Shown here: piece by piece, positions 1 through 8,243 of the stretch
How the letters are laid out: every line of letters starts with the position of its first letter
Position numbering within the stretch: position 1 is the stretch's first letter
NCBI GenBank assembly: GCA_023435435.1
Contig: JAEYRW010000198.1
Coordinates: forward strand, 1-42,700
Direction: 5' to 3'
DNA from: Bacillota bacterium
GTDB taxonomy: Bacteria > Bacillota > Clostridia > Christensenellales > Aristaeellaceae
DNA: 42,700 bases
Translations under genes and position numbers: made by a program
Notes under the pieces: generated by a model
What the model was told of the DNA's origin: nothing
Seen by the model: only the letters and a program-made list of their open reading frames with translations
The model's database searches: none

Positions 1-41
1 TCACTCCCCCGCTCCCCGGCGTCACTCCCCGTTCCCCGGCG
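1..41. repeat. Short tandem repeat, about 20 bp, two copies
   Basis: Two copies of a C-rich unit (bases 1-21 and 22-41) differ by one inserted C and one substitution. They code the Gly-rich C-terminal tail of the diguanylate cyclase. The single-base length difference shifts frame between copies, so copy-number change would alter the protein's end. The repeat may continue beyond the window. Confidence 0.6.
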
Positions 42-940
42 TCGCCCCTGCCGACCCGCCGCTTATCCTCGTACATGTTCTGGTCGGCGGCAAAAAGCAA
101 TTGATCGATGAAGGCCATGTCTTCCCGGAAACGCGCGGTGGTGGCGACCCCGAAATTACAGACGAGGGGCTCCCCGTCGGGCCGGATCGACGCCTGATTG
201 AACGACTCGTCGATTCGCCGGATGGCCTCGCGGGCAGCTTTCTCATCGCAGTCGGCCAACACGATCAAAAACTCGTCGCCGCCCATGCGGATCACCGCGT
301 CCACCTCGCGCACGCATTCCTTCATGGCTTCCGCCGCGCGCCTGAGGGTCGCGTCCCCCGCGTCGTGTCCGTACCGGTCGTTGATTTGCTTGAATTCTTT
401 GAAATCCGCCATGACGAACGCGACGGTCTTCCCAATGTCAAAGCCCTTCCTATGACAGAACGCGAGCTCGTCGTAAAAGCGCCGGTTGTAGACCCCCGTG
501 AGCGAATCCGTATAGACGCGCCGTTCGGATTCGATGATCTTGCTGATGAGCTCGTCCTTTTCAAAGGCGTTGAAGAACACCTCGTCGGTGATCTCGCACA
601 CCATTTCGAGGCAGCAATTGAATGTCCGACCGGCCGCGTCGACGATGGTGACGGGGCGGGAAACCGCGTTATACACGCTCGAGCCGATGAACTCGTACTT
701 GGTCATGCGCTTCCGGGCGTTGTACGACCTGAGACTCACGCAATTCTCGCAGCGGAGCGACTTGTCCCATACGCGGTAGCACGCATTCCGCTCGGCGCAC
801 TTCCAGCCGTCGTCCGTGGGAATCAAAACGACCCGTTCGATGGGATCAACAAACCTGACCACGTCAAACACGGCGCTCATGGTCGTAAGAATCCGCCGCG
901 CTTCCTCCGTCGTCAGCAGCATCACCGCATCGTCGGCCAT
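1..940 (-). CDS. Sensor diguanylate cyclase (GGDEF), 3' end cut by window edge
   Basis: Predicted to make cyclic di-GMP from two GTP in the cytoplasm. About 313 codons are visible. The catalytic motif GGDEF is at residues 220-224, with an inhibitory-site RxxD (REVD, 211-214) five residues before it and the metal/substrate stretch MADFKEFKQIND at about 177-188. Residues 1-125 form a PAS-like sensor region with Cys48, Cys54, Cys64 and Cys67 in the arrangement CX5CX9CXXC, which suggests a metal, Fe-S or redox-sensing site (inference). The start ATG at 940 follows AAAGGGG and lies 17 bases after the stop of the serine hydrolase gene, so the two are probably co-transcribed. No transmembrane segment is seen. 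The tail after the GGDEF domain is Gly-rich and encoded by a short tandem repeat. The stop codon is not in the window. Confidence 0.93.
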   Translation of the reverse strand, partial: MADDAVMLLTTEEARRILTTMSAVFDVVRFVDPIERVVLIPTDDGWKCAERNACYRVWDKSLRCENCVSLRSYNARKRMTKYEFIGSSVYNAVSRPVTIVDAAGRTFNCCLEMVCEITDEVFFNAFEKDELISKIIESERRVYTDSLTGVYNRRFYDELAFCHRKGFDIGKTVAFVMADFKEFKQINDRYGHDAGDATLRRAAEAMKECVREVDAVIRMGGDEFLIVLADCDEKAAREAIRRIDESFNQASIRPDGEPLVCNFGVATTARFREDMAFIDQLLFAADQNMYEDKRRVGRGDAGERGVTPGSGGV

Positions 941-957
941 CTGTCTTCCCCTTTCCG

Positions 958-2427
958 TCAGTGATATGCGCCGGAGGCGAAGCCCTGGTACTCGTCCAGA
1001 AACCACTCCGCGTGCTTGACCGCGTTGAGCGTAAGCGTATTTCCCTTGAACGCGGCCACCATCCGCAGCTGCCCCAGATGAATGTCCGCCACATGGCAAT
1101 GGAGCATAAGCGTGTCCCTCATTGTCCACGCCGCGGAGCAGAAGCAATCGTACCCCTTCCCCATGGGCGTACCGATCCGCCGCCCGGAATAAATCTCTGG
1201 AAATTCCTGGGCGACGTTTTTCAAAAGGCCGAACCGGATTTCGTGGGCACCCGTAACGTTCTCATACCGCATGACGACCTCGTCCGCCGAGAAGTCGAAC
1301 CGCACGCGCTTCATGCCCATGGCGTTTTCGCGCATTTCGTATGTCTTTGCGTCGACCAGCACGCGCGTCGGCGAGTCCGCCTCGCCCTGCGCATGGGCGA
1401 GGGCCAGCGTCTCCACCGTCTTTTTCAGAGCCGCGGCGGCGTCCGCATCCGCGGGCAGGGGGGCATCGCTCAAAAACGGAAAAACCTCGCGCCAGAGCGC
1501 GTGAAAAATCTCCGACCTGCTCCCCGCCGCCAATTCCTCGTAACCGGTGGTCACGAGCATGAAGTCCCGCTTCGGAAAGCACAGCGCGTACTGTCCGCCC
1601 ATGCCGTAAAAGGCAAAGCCGTCGTTTTGGGTCATCCAGAACTGATATCCGTAGCCCTGCGCGGTATCCAGGCTCGCCGCGTAGAGGGAATTGTCGATTT
1701 GCCGGCTCGTGGCCTCCATCATATAATCCCGCGGGAGAAGCTGCTTCCCCGCGCGGAGGCCATAGTGCATGCAAAGGTCCGCAAACTTGGCGAATTCCCG
1801 CGCCGTGGCGCACACGCCCGAGCCGCCCCACTGGATGCCCTCGGGCGTCTCGACGCAGAAGATGTCGCGGCTTACGCCAATTTCGTCGAACACAGGACGG
1901 AGCACGTCCAGAAAATCCTTGCCTGTCCTGCGCTTTATGATGGCGCACAGAATCGTCGTTCCCGACGTGCAGTAACTGAACACCGTTCCCGGCACGTGGG
2001 AAACCTCGTCTGTGAAGAATGTTTTTTCCCAGCTTTCGTCCTCGGGCGAATAGTTCGCGCCGCGCGTATAGGGCGCGGCCATGCGCAGAAGGTCTCGGAT
2101 GGTCGTCTCGGCAAGGTAAGGGTCGGCGTCCCCCGAAAGCGCCGGGAAGAAGTCGACGCACCTGTCGTCAAGGCTGAGAACGCCCTGTTCCGCCAATACG
2201 CCGATGGCGACCGCGACGAAGCTCTTGCTGCACGAATAAAGCCTGTGCCGGAAATCCGGCCCAAAGGGCCTGAAGTATGCCTCGGAAACAATCTTTCCGT
2301 GGCGAACGAACAGCACCGAGTGCATGCAGATCCCCTGCGCCTGAATGGCGCGCAAATACCGCTCGATGGCCCGGGCAGGAATCCCCTCGTGTTCCGGCGT
2401 CTCGACGGGCATGGGATTTTTCTCCAT
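958..2427 (-). CDS. Serine hydrolase, beta-lactamase / class C fold
   Basis: A 489-residue member of the beta-lactamase-related serine hydrolase family (class C beta-lactamase, D-peptidase and EstB-type esterase fold). The nucleophile motif SxxK is at Ser65-Lys68 (SCSK) and the second motif Tyr-x-Thr/Ser at Tyr152 (YCTSG). About 110 residues after the catalytic domain form a separate beta-rich extension common in this family. No signal peptide or lipobox is visible at the N terminus, so it probably acts in the cytoplasm, on an unknown ester or amide substrate. The ATG at 2427 follows GGGAGG. It is the first gene of a probable two-gene operon with the diguanylate cyclase and is divergent from the AraC regulator. 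True antibiotic hydrolysis is unlikely from sequence alone. Confidence 0.88.
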   Translation of the reverse strand: MEKNPMPVETPEHEGIPARAIERYLRAIQAQGICMHSVLFVRHGKIVSEAYFRPFGPDFRHRLYSCSKSFVAVAIGVLAEQGVLSLDDRCVDFFPALSGDADPYLAETTIRDLLRMAAPYTRGANYSPEDESWEKTFFTDEVSHVPGTVFSYCTSGTTILCAIIKRRTGKDFLDVLRPVFDEIGVSRDIFCVETPEGIQWGGSGVCATAREFAKFADLCMHYGLRAGKQLLPRDYMMEATSRQIDNSLYAASLDTAQGYGYQFWMTQNDGFAFYGMGGQYALCFPKRDFMLVTTGYEELAAGSRSEIFHALWREVFPFLSDAPLPADADAAAALKKTVETLALAHAQGEADSPTRVLVDAKTYEMRENAMGMKRVRFDFSADEVVMRYENVTGAHEIRFGLLKNVAQEFPEIYSGRRIGTPMGKGYDCFCSAAWTMRDTLMLHCHVADIHLGQLRMVAAFKGNTLTLNAVKHAEWFLDEYQGFASGAYH

Positions 2428-2621
2428 GAAGCCTTCGCCTCCCAGCGCATTGTTTTGAGTCTATTCGACAGATCATTCCGTTTTCCCTTCGCTTTCAGCG
2501 CCATAAAATGTAAAGATCATGCTATAAGTTACGCAATCCACACTCCATACAGGCGGCCCAGTAACATAATTTCCGACAAGCATAATTTTATCGCAGTGCC
2601 CACAAAAAAAGGCCCCATATC

Positions 2622-2647
2622 GGTTGCATGATTTCATTCATGTAACC
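2622..2647. promoter_or_regulatory. Inverted repeat, candidate operator
   Basis: Arms GGTTGCATGA and TCATGTAACC are 10 bp with one mismatch and are separated by six bases. It sits between the divergent serine hydrolase and AraC genes, about 95 bp upstream of the AraC promoter. An operator is inferred from position and symmetry only. Confidence 0.4.
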
Positions 2648-2739
2648 CCGTTTCCGCGCAAAAATGCGGGACGAAGATTAAATTCGCGATAATTTACTCA
2701 ATCTTTACCTCCGAAGCTTGCTGCGGAATGCGCCAGATA

Positions 2740-2769
2740 TTGATTCTCTTTCGTGAAATGAATTATAAT
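2740..2769 (+). promoter_or_regulatory. Sigma-A promoter for the AraC-type regulator
   Basis: TTGATT (2740-2745), 18-bp spacer, TATAAT (2764-2769). It leaves a leader of about 55 bases before the ATG at 2830. Confidence 0.7.
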
Positions 2770-2829
2770 AAACGCAACGTATTATTTGCACACAGGAACG
2801 GAAGCCGCGACGCACGGAGGCCGAAGCAG

Positions 2830-3726
2830 ATGGAGCATCAGTTTTTTTACGAGAGCCACGTATCCCGCATCCGCATCACAAAGGCGCCGAGCTACTCGTT
2901 TACGGCGCACATGCACGACAAGGTGGAGCTTTTGTACGCCATAACGGGCACAACAATCGTGAATATTGATGACACCTCCCACACGCTGACCCCGGGCGAG
3001 GCGGTGCTCATCTGGCCAAACCGCATCCATTCCTACACAAATATTGCGCAGGGCGTCGACTACATGGCAATCATCGACCCCTCCTGCATTCACGAGCATG
3101 CGAATCTGTTCATCACACATGACTGCGCCTACCCCTATCTCGCGGCGGAAAAGGTGCACCCCCATGTGGCCATGTGTCTGGAGGCGCTGATGGCCAAGCC
3201 CACGCCGCCCATGCAGTTGGTCAACGCGTACCTCGACATCGTCATGGGACGGCTTTTGGAGCGGCTCGACCTGGTGCCCGCCAACGACGTACACCGGCAG
3301 GAACTCGTGGGCAACATCCTCCTGTACATCGCCGAGCACATCCACGACGAAATCACCCTGGACACCCTGGCACGGGACTTGTTCGCAAACAAGTATCAGA
3401 TTTCGCGCATCTTTTCGACGAAAATCGGCTGCAACCTGTGCACCTACGTCAACCGGCTGCGCATCGCCTCCTCCCTCAACCTGCTGAAGGACCCGACGCT
3501 CAACATCTCGGACATCTCGGAGCAATGCGGCTTCAACAGTGAGCGCACGTTCTTTCGCGTGTTTCGCGAGCAGTGCGGCATCACCCCCAAGCAATACCGC
3601 CAGCGCCTCGACATGAGCACGGGCAACGGCTTTGTCAATTCCTCCATGCCGCGCACCGGCGCGGTTTATGCGGACATGATCCGAAATCAGGAGCGCGATC
3701 CGGAATATTCATTCCTGTTCCTCTGA
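2830..3726 (+). CDS. AraC family transcriptional regulator
   Basis: A 298-residue two-domain regulator. Residues about 1-110 form a cupin-type sensing domain (for example HMHDKVELLYAITG, residues 27-40), expected to bind a small ligand, often a sugar. Residues about 185-280 hold the paired helix-turn-helix of the AraC/XylS family, with the second helix region ending in ITPKQYRQRL. The ATG at 2830 is chosen because GGAGG lies nine bases upstream; an open frame extends further 5' but the cupin domain starts here. The gene is divergent from the serine hydrolase and followed by a hairpin and a MATE exporter. Which neighbour it controls is not evident. Confidence 0.93.
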   Translation: MEHQFFYESHVSRIRITKAPSYSFTAHMHDKVELLYAITGTTIVNIDDTSHTLTPGEAVLIWPNRIHSYTNIAQGVDYMAIIDPSCIHEHANLFITHDCAYPYLAAEKVHPHVAMCLEALMAKPTPPMQLVNAYLDIVMGRLLERLDLVPANDVHRQELVGNILLYIAEHIHDEITLDTLARDLFANKYQISRIFSTKIGCNLCTYVNRLRIASSLNLLKDPTLNISDISEQCGFNSERTFFRVFREQCGITPKQYRQRLDMSTGNGFVNSSMPRTGAVYADMIRNQERDPEYSFLFL

Positions 3727-3762
3727 TTTTGCCCAGTGGTTCGCCGTAATCCAGATCATGAC

Positions 3763-3792
3763 GAAATCCCGGGCACGAAAGGCCCGGGTTTC
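3763..3792 (+). terminator. Hairpin after the AraC gene, probable terminator
   Basis: An 11-bp stem (GAAA-bulge-CCCGGGC pairing with GCCCGGGTTTC) with a seven-base loop lies between the AraC stop and the MATE start. The T-tract that follows is weak, so termination may be partial. Confidence 0.55.
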
Positions 3793-3812
3793 GCCTTCGA
3801 AAAGAGATTGAC

Positions 3813-5174
3813 ATGATTCTGAAACCAAAAAACGTCGACATGACGCGGGGCGTCATCTGGAAACAATTCGTCTCCTTCGCGGTTCCGCTTCTTCTGGGCT
3901 TCGTGTTCCAGCAGCTCTACAACACCGTAGACTCCGTCGTGGTGGGCAACTTTGTGGGCAAGGAGGCCCTGGCGGCCGTGGGCTCGACGGGCTCCATCAT
4001 CAATACGCTCATCGGCTTTTTCGCCGGGCTCGCCACCGGCGCCAGCGTGGTCATCGCGCGGCTGTTCGGCGCGCGCGACGAGGCGGGGGTCTCACGCGCC
4101 GTTCACACCACAATCGTCATGACGCTCCTTCTCGCGGTGCTTTTTACCGTGCTGGGCGTCGCGATGGTTCCCTTCATGCTCCGGCTCATGAAGACGCCCG
4201 CCGACGTGCTTCCCGCGTCGCAAACCTATCTCACGATTTACTTCGCGGGCGTCATCGGGCTCATGCTCTACAATGCCGGCGCGGGCATTCTGCGCGCGGT
4301 GGGCGATTCCCGCCACCCTCTCTATTTCCTGGTATTTTCCGCCATCGTCAACACCCTGTTGGACCTTCTCTTCGTCCTGACCTTCGGTCTGGGCGTCGCG
4401 GGCGTCGCTTACGCGACGGTGATCGCGCAGCTTTTGTCCGCGGTGCTCGTCTTGTTCACCCTCTCCCGCGCGTCGGGCGCACATCAACTGCGCATGCACG
4501 CGCTGCGCCTTTCCCCGCCGATTTTAAAGTCCATCATCAAAATCGGACTGCCCGCCGCGATTCAATCCACGCTTACCTCCTTTTCAAACGTGTTCGTGCA
4601 GTCCTACGTCAACGCCTACGGTTCCGCGTGCATGGCGGGCTGGTCGGCGTACGGAAAGCTCGACCAGCTGGCGCTTCTGCCCATGCAGTCCATCTCCATG
4701 GCCTCCACCACGTTTGTGGGCCAAAACCTCGGCGCGCGCAACCTTGTCCGGGCCAAGCAGGGCATCCGGACGGCGGTGCTCATGTCCACCGTCTCCACCG
4801 CCTCGCTGATGCTCCCGCTGATGCTCTTCGCAAAGCCGCTTTTAGGCTTTTTTAACCGCGACCCGGAGGTGCTCGCGTTCGGGCGGCTGTTCGTCGTGTG
4901 GATGTCGCCGTTCTACGTGTTCGCCTGCGTCAACGACATCCTCGCCGGCGCGCTTCGCGGCGCGGGCGAATCGAAGGCGCCCATGTTCATCATGCTTTTG
5001 TGCTTCGTCGTCATTCGCCAGATCTACCTGTTTTTTGTTTCCCGCGTGGCCCCGACAGTTCTGCCCATCGCGCTGGGCTACCCCCTCGGCTGGATTCTGT
5101 GCGCCGCGCTCCAGTTTGCCTACTACAGGTTCAGCGGCTGGGAAAAGCGGCAGGAGCGCGTGCTGGCGCAATAA
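3813..5174 (+). CDS. MATE family multidrug/cation exporter
   Basis: A 453-residue integral membrane protein of the MATE family, NorM/DinF-like, expected to export drugs or metabolites in exchange for Na+ or H+. It shows about twelve hydrophobic segments in two halves and the family's N-terminal sequence QQLYNTVDSVVVGNFVG, with G-A-G-x-L-R-A-x-G-D in the first half and its counterpart GALRGAGESKAPM in the second. The length fits the family. The ribosome-binding site before the ATG at 3813 is weak (AAAGAG). A MATE protein of a different subtype lies at 11.3-12.7 kb. Substrate unknown. Confidence 0.93.
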   Translation: MILKPKNVDMTRGVIWKQFVSFAVPLLLGFVFQQLYNTVDSVVVGNFVGKEALAAVGSTGSIINTLIGFFAGLATGASVVIARLFGARDEAGVSRAVHTTIVMTLLLAVLFTVLGVAMVPFMLRLMKTPADVLPASQTYLTIYFAGVIGLMLYNAGAGILRAVGDSRHPLYFLVFSAIVNTLLDLLFVLTFGLGVAGVAYATVIAQLLSAVLVLFTLSRASGAHQLRMHALRLSPPILKSIIKIGLPAAIQSTLTSFSNVFVQSYVNAYGSACMAGWSAYGKLDQLALLPMQSISMASTTFVGQNLGARNLVRAKQGIRTAVLMSTVSTASLMLPLMLFAKPLLGFFNRDPEVLAFGRLFVVWMSPFYVFACVNDILAGALRGAGESKAPMFIMLLCFVVIRQIYLFFVSRVAPTVLPIALGYPLGWILCAALQFAYYRFSGWEKRQERVLAQ

Positions 5175-5246
5175 AAGCGACAGCACACGCCGTCTCAGCG
5201 CGTCAGCAAACGCGCCGCGCCACCCCAAAAATACAATTCCGAACAT

Positions 5247-5289
5247 GCCGCCCGCGGATCAAAAATGAAGGGGCCGCGGCCCCTTCATT
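5247..5289. repeat. Dispersed palindromic element, copy A (also terminator-like)
   Basis: GCCGCCCGCGGAT followed by an A-rich link and a perfect 12-bp stem around GGGGCCGCGGCCCC. It lies in the gap between the MATE gene and the convergent secreted-protein gene, where it may end transcription from both sides. A near-copy with the same order and spacing is at 24069-24110. The stem differs there by a compensating T-A to G-C pair. Confidence 0.75.
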
Positions 5290-5343
5290 CATCTCCATGC
5301 AGGATAATGGGATTTGCCGACGGTCCGGGACGGTTCCCGGCCG

Positions 5344-6186
5344 TCAGTCCGCGTACAACAGCCCGCTAAACAGGTCCATGGTCGAAACGGTTTCGCCCCC
5401 AAGTTCCACGTCCCACGCGTCCTTGAGGCGGAGCCAACCCGCGTTGTAGTCTCTGGCGTAATCCTCCGCAAGCGCCTGAATGTAGAGCCATTCCACGTCG
5501 TCCGTGGCAACAATGACGGCCTGCTCGCCCGCCTTGACGGTGAGCGCCTCCGCCGCGTTCTGGCGCGAGACCTGAAGGGTTACGTCCTTTTTGAGCGTCA
5601 CCACGGTCCCCATGGCGTAGACGTCCCGGGGCACCTCGACCAAAACGGGCGCGGCGGTGACATATTCCCCGGTGGCATCGTCAAAATAACTGTTGTCGGT
5701 AATGATGAAGTCCGCGCGGCGGAACCAGGTCTGGATGACCCGCCCGCGCACGGTGGCGCTGAAGCCCTCGTCCGTGATGGCGACGGTCCCGGCCCACGCG
5801 CCGAACACGCCGCAGGATTCGAGCTGGCCCTCTTTGTAACGGTAGACATAATTCGCCGGGTCGTCGCTGGGCCCGTCCTCGCTCACCAGCAGGTACGCCC
5901 GGTCGGCCTCGGAAAGCCGCATGGCATAGAGCATGCCGTTGAGCCCGTCCCCGGTGCCGGAAAGCGTCTGGCCGTTCACGGTCAGTTGATACGTCTCAAC
6001 GCCTTCGTCCATGGACTCGGTCAGCGAAATGGCGTCCGCGGTTCCGTCGCCGTCCAGATCGATGGACGCGCCGCTGGGATCAATGCCGGCGAGGGTCTTC
6101 AACGGCAGCTCCGCCGCGCCCTCCCCAAACGCCGTCCCCGTCAGAACAAGCGAAACAACGCACAAATAAATGAGAATTCTTTTCAC
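5344..6186 (-). CDS. Secreted protein of unknown function
   Basis: A 280-residue protein that I cannot assign to a family. It begins with a clear signal peptide (MKRILIYLCVVSLVLTG, cleavage probably near residues 19-22), so it is exported. Residues 42-50 (DLDGDGTAD) match an acidic calcium-binding loop like those of FG-GAP or dockerin repeats. The rest is a mix of beta-type segments without membrane helices or anchor. The start is GTG at 6186, preceded by GGAGGGTGA; no ATG fits the signal peptide as well. It lies 63 bases downstream of the nucleoside hydrolase gene on the same strand and may be expressed with it. Confidence 0.8.
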   Translation of the reverse strand: MKRILIYLCVVSLVLTGTAFGEGAAELPLKTLAGIDPSGASIDLDGDGTADAISLTESMDEGVETYQLTVNGQTLSGTGDGLNGMLYAMRLSEADRAYLLVSEDGPSDDPANYVYRYKEGQLESCGVFGAWAGTVAITDEGFSATVRGRVIQTWFRRADFIITDNSYFDDATGEYVTAAPVLVEVPRDVYAMGTVVTLKKDVTLQVSRQNAAEALTVKAGEQAVIVATDDVEWLYIQALAEDYARDYNAGWLRLKDAWDVELGGETVSTMDLFSGLLYAD

Positions 6187-6249
6187 AAAAAATCACCCTC
6201 CCCGCTTGTCCCATAGACGCGCGCGGGGCGGGTGATGTTCCTTATTCTG

Positions 6250-7173
6250 TCAATCTTCCGGCGGAAAATTGAGCGCGAGCTTGGCGTAGAAATCCTCCAT
6301 GGTGAGCCGGGTATTGAGGGTATGGTACACCCGGATGGGGCGGTTGTTTTGCCCGTGGATGTACAGCCCGTCCCGGTTCACCCGGGGCGCGATCTTCCAA
6401 TCGTAGTTGCGGCTCTGAAGCTCCTCGAGGAGCAGCGTCACCGTCGCCTGATCGCCCAGCCCCCAGGTCTCCCCGTGGGGCCAATCGCGGCCGTTGTCAC
6501 CCAGGGCAATGTTGAAGGCAACCATCTGCTCGAACAGATATTTCCCGATCTTGCCGTACGGCATGACCCGCAGCTGGAGCTCCGAAAGGGACACCGCCAT
6601 CTGCTTGTAGACGTTGCGGGGCACCTGCCAGAGGGGGATTGGGGAAGAAAACACGGCATTTACGGCATCGATGTCCCCGCCGCAGTTGAACTCCGATCCG
6701 CCGCAGGGCCACGCCCCGCCGCCGATCCAAATGGCGGTAAGCCTGTCCGCGATGCGCGGCTCCATGCGGTAGGCGCACGCAAGATCCGTAATGGCGCCCA
6801 GCAGGCAGACGTAGAGCGGCCGCGGGTCGTCCCGCATGGCCTCCTCCACGATAAACCGCGCGCCGGGGGAATCAACATATGTCTTTTCGTCCGGCATCGG
6901 CCCGGGCGCACCCATGCAGACCGGGTATTTTCCGGAAAGGCCCATCAAATCAAGCACCAGATGAATCTCGTCGAAGCTCGCCTCGACGCTGGTCTTGGGC
7001 GCGAAGCGGTCCGTGCTTCCAAAGTGGCCCGCCACGATGCCGCGCACGTCAAACTTGGGCGTCATCAGGTGATGCGCCAGCGCGAACTGGTCGTCCGCCT
7101 CGTTTTTACAGTCCGTGTGTACGATGACGCGCACGCGCCGCTTCTCGGGCACGGTAAATTTGTAAGGATTCAT
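6250..7173 (-). CDS. Nucleoside hydrolase-like protein
   Basis: A 307-residue protein related to inosine/uridine-preferring nucleoside hydrolases, which cleave ribonucleosides into base and ribose. The N-terminal metal-binding signature appears as HTDCKNEADDQ (residues 19-29) in place of the usual DTDxxxDD, a variant seen in a divergent branch of the family. The later Asp/Asn-rich segment GGSEFNCGGDIDAVNAVF fits the substrate-loop region. It is cytoplasmic, without a signal peptide. Its ATG overlaps the ROK kinase stop by one base (TAATG), with GGAGGAG upstream, so the two are translationally coupled. The changed signature makes the true substrate uncertain. Confidence 0.85.
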   Translation of the reverse strand: MNPYKFTVPEKRRVRVIVHTDCKNEADDQFALAHHLMTPKFDVRGIVAGHFGSTDRFAPKTSVEASFDEIHLVLDLMGLSGKYPVCMGAPGPMPDEKTYVDSPGARFIVEEAMRDDPRPLYVCLLGAITDLACAYRMEPRIADRLTAIWIGGGAWPCGGSEFNCGGDIDAVNAVFSSPIPLWQVPRNVYKQMAVSLSELQLRVMPYGKIGKYLFEQMVAFNIALGDNGRDWPHGETWGLGDQATVTLLLEELQSRNYDWKIAPRVNRDGLYIHGQNNRPIRVYHTLNTRLTMEDFYAKLALNFPPED

Positions 7174-8054
7174 TATCTCCTCCTGATCCGGTCACCCATC
7201 TCCAGGGCCAGAAGCGCCGCGCCGATCATCCCCGCGTCATTGCCGTGCCTGGCAAGACAGATGTTCCCGAGGAAGTAGTCCGGCCGCTCGCTGAACGCGC
7301 CGTAGACCTCGTTGCGGATGGCGGTCAAAAGCCGCCCGCCCAGCGCCGCAAGCCCGCCGCCGATGACGAACTCCTCCGGATTAAACGTCATGATGAGCGA
7401 GATCATCCCGATCCCAAGCTCGTGAATATAGACGCGGAAGCCTTCGGCGATCTGCCTGTCCCCCGCCTCGAGTCCGTCGATGACCCGCTTGACCGAATCC
7501 GCCTTGGTGTACCTGAGCAGCGCGCCCGCCGAGGCGTACATCTCAAAGCAGCCGCTGCGCGTGCAGGAGCACTTGAGCCCGTCCGCGTGGGTGATGATGT
7601 GGCCGAATTCGCAGGCGGTGTTTGTGTGCCCGCGCCAGGGCTTTCCGCCGATGAGCACCGCGCCGCCCACGCCCGTTCCAAGGGTGATGTAAACCGCCGT
7701 GGTCGCGCCCCGGCACGCGCCGTCGTACCATTCTGCCATGAGCGCGGCGTTTGCGTCGTTGTCCACCCAAACGCGCTGACCCGTCGCCTCGGCGAGCATG
7801 TCCCGCAGCGGCACCGCCATCCATTTCAGGTTGTCCGCGGTCACAAGTCCCGACGCCGCGTCCACGTTTCCCGCCGTCCCGACGCCGACCATCTCGACGT
7901 CCGCATTTTTTACGAAATCGGCAATGCCCCGCACGATGACCTCCGGCTCCGCCTGTCCACTGGGTATTTTTTCCGTCGCCACCAGCCCCGCGCCGGTATC
8001 GAACACGCCGAGCTTTACGCTCGTTCCGCCGATGTCGATGCCCGCTATGCGCAT
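7173..8054 (-). CDS. ROK family sugar kinase
   Basis: A 293-residue cytoplasmic kinase of the ROK family (glucokinase, N-acetylmannosamine kinase, fructokinase). The N-terminal phosphate loop IDIGGTSVKLGV, the catalytic Asp in VWVDNDANAA, a second phosphate motif TLGTGVGGA and the zinc motif CSCTRSGCFE are all present. The ATG at 8054 is preferred because GGGAG lies eight bases upstream; a GTG nine bases earlier would overlap that site. It is the first gene of an operon with the nucleoside hydrolase, which suggests phosphorylation of a sugar released from a nucleoside or glycoside (inference). The sugar cannot be told from sequence. Confidence 0.92.
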   Translation of the reverse strand: MRIAGIDIGGTSVKLGVFDTGAGLVATEKIPSGQAEPEVIVRGIADFVKNADVEMVGVGTAGNVDAASGLVTADNLKWMAVPLRDMLAEATGQRVWVDNDANAALMAEWYDGACRGATTAVYITLGTGVGGAVLIGGKPWRGHTNTACEFGHIITHADGLKCSCTRSGCFEMYASAGALLRYTKADSVKRVIDGLEAGDRQIAEGFRVYIHELGIGMISLIMTFNPEEFVIGGGLAALGGRLLTAIRNEVYGAFSERPDYFLGNICLARHGNDAGMIGAALLALEMGDRIRRR

Positions 8055-8090
8055 GTAACTCACTCCCGCGCTTTTTGATCCATATATGCT

Positions 8091-8119
8091 ATTTTATCGG
8101 TTCCCCAGCGCGATGTCAA
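8091..8119 (-). promoter_or_regulatory. Promoter for the ROK kinase operon
   Basis: On the minus strand: TTGACA (8119-8114), 17-bp spacer, TAAAAT (8096-8091), about 36 bases before the kinase ATG. It is divergent from the pepF promoter. Confidence 0.75.
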
Positions 8120-8181
8120 TGCGCCCGGGACAACACCTGAAAAATCTGCGCCAACATGCGCATAATAGGGAATGCCATTCG

Positions 8182-8210
8182 TGGACAATCCGCAAAAGCG
8201 GTGCTATAAT
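8182..8210 (+). promoter_or_regulatory. Promoter for pepF
   Basis: TGGACA (8182-8187), 17-bp spacer, TATAAT (8205-8210), followed by AAAGGAG and the ATG at 8244. Confidence 0.8.
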
Positions 8211-8243
8211 GGCAGAAGATTACCAGTCAAAGGAGAGAAGGCA

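Larger units (their letters stand above)
2428..2829. other. Divergent intergenic region of 402 bp
   Basis: No coding sequence is visible. The stretch is more AT-rich than its surroundings and separates the serine hydrolase (minus) from the AraC regulator (plus). It holds a good plus-strand promoter at 2740-2769 and a 26-bp inverted repeat at 2622-2647. No convincing minus-strand promoter was found for the hydrolase. Confidence 0.7.

Noticed and set aside
958..2427. True antibiotic beta-lactamase
   Set aside because: No signal peptide and the family includes many unrelated esterases and peptidases; the fold alone does not show resistance.
961..2631. Long open frame on the plus strand (556 codons) opposite the serine hydrolase
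   Set aside because: Antisense shadow of a clear gene; Arg/His/Val-rich with no family features or ribosome-binding site.
3805..3813. TTGACA overlapping the MATE start region as a -35 box
   Set aside because: It overlaps the start codon itself, so any transcript would start inside the gene.
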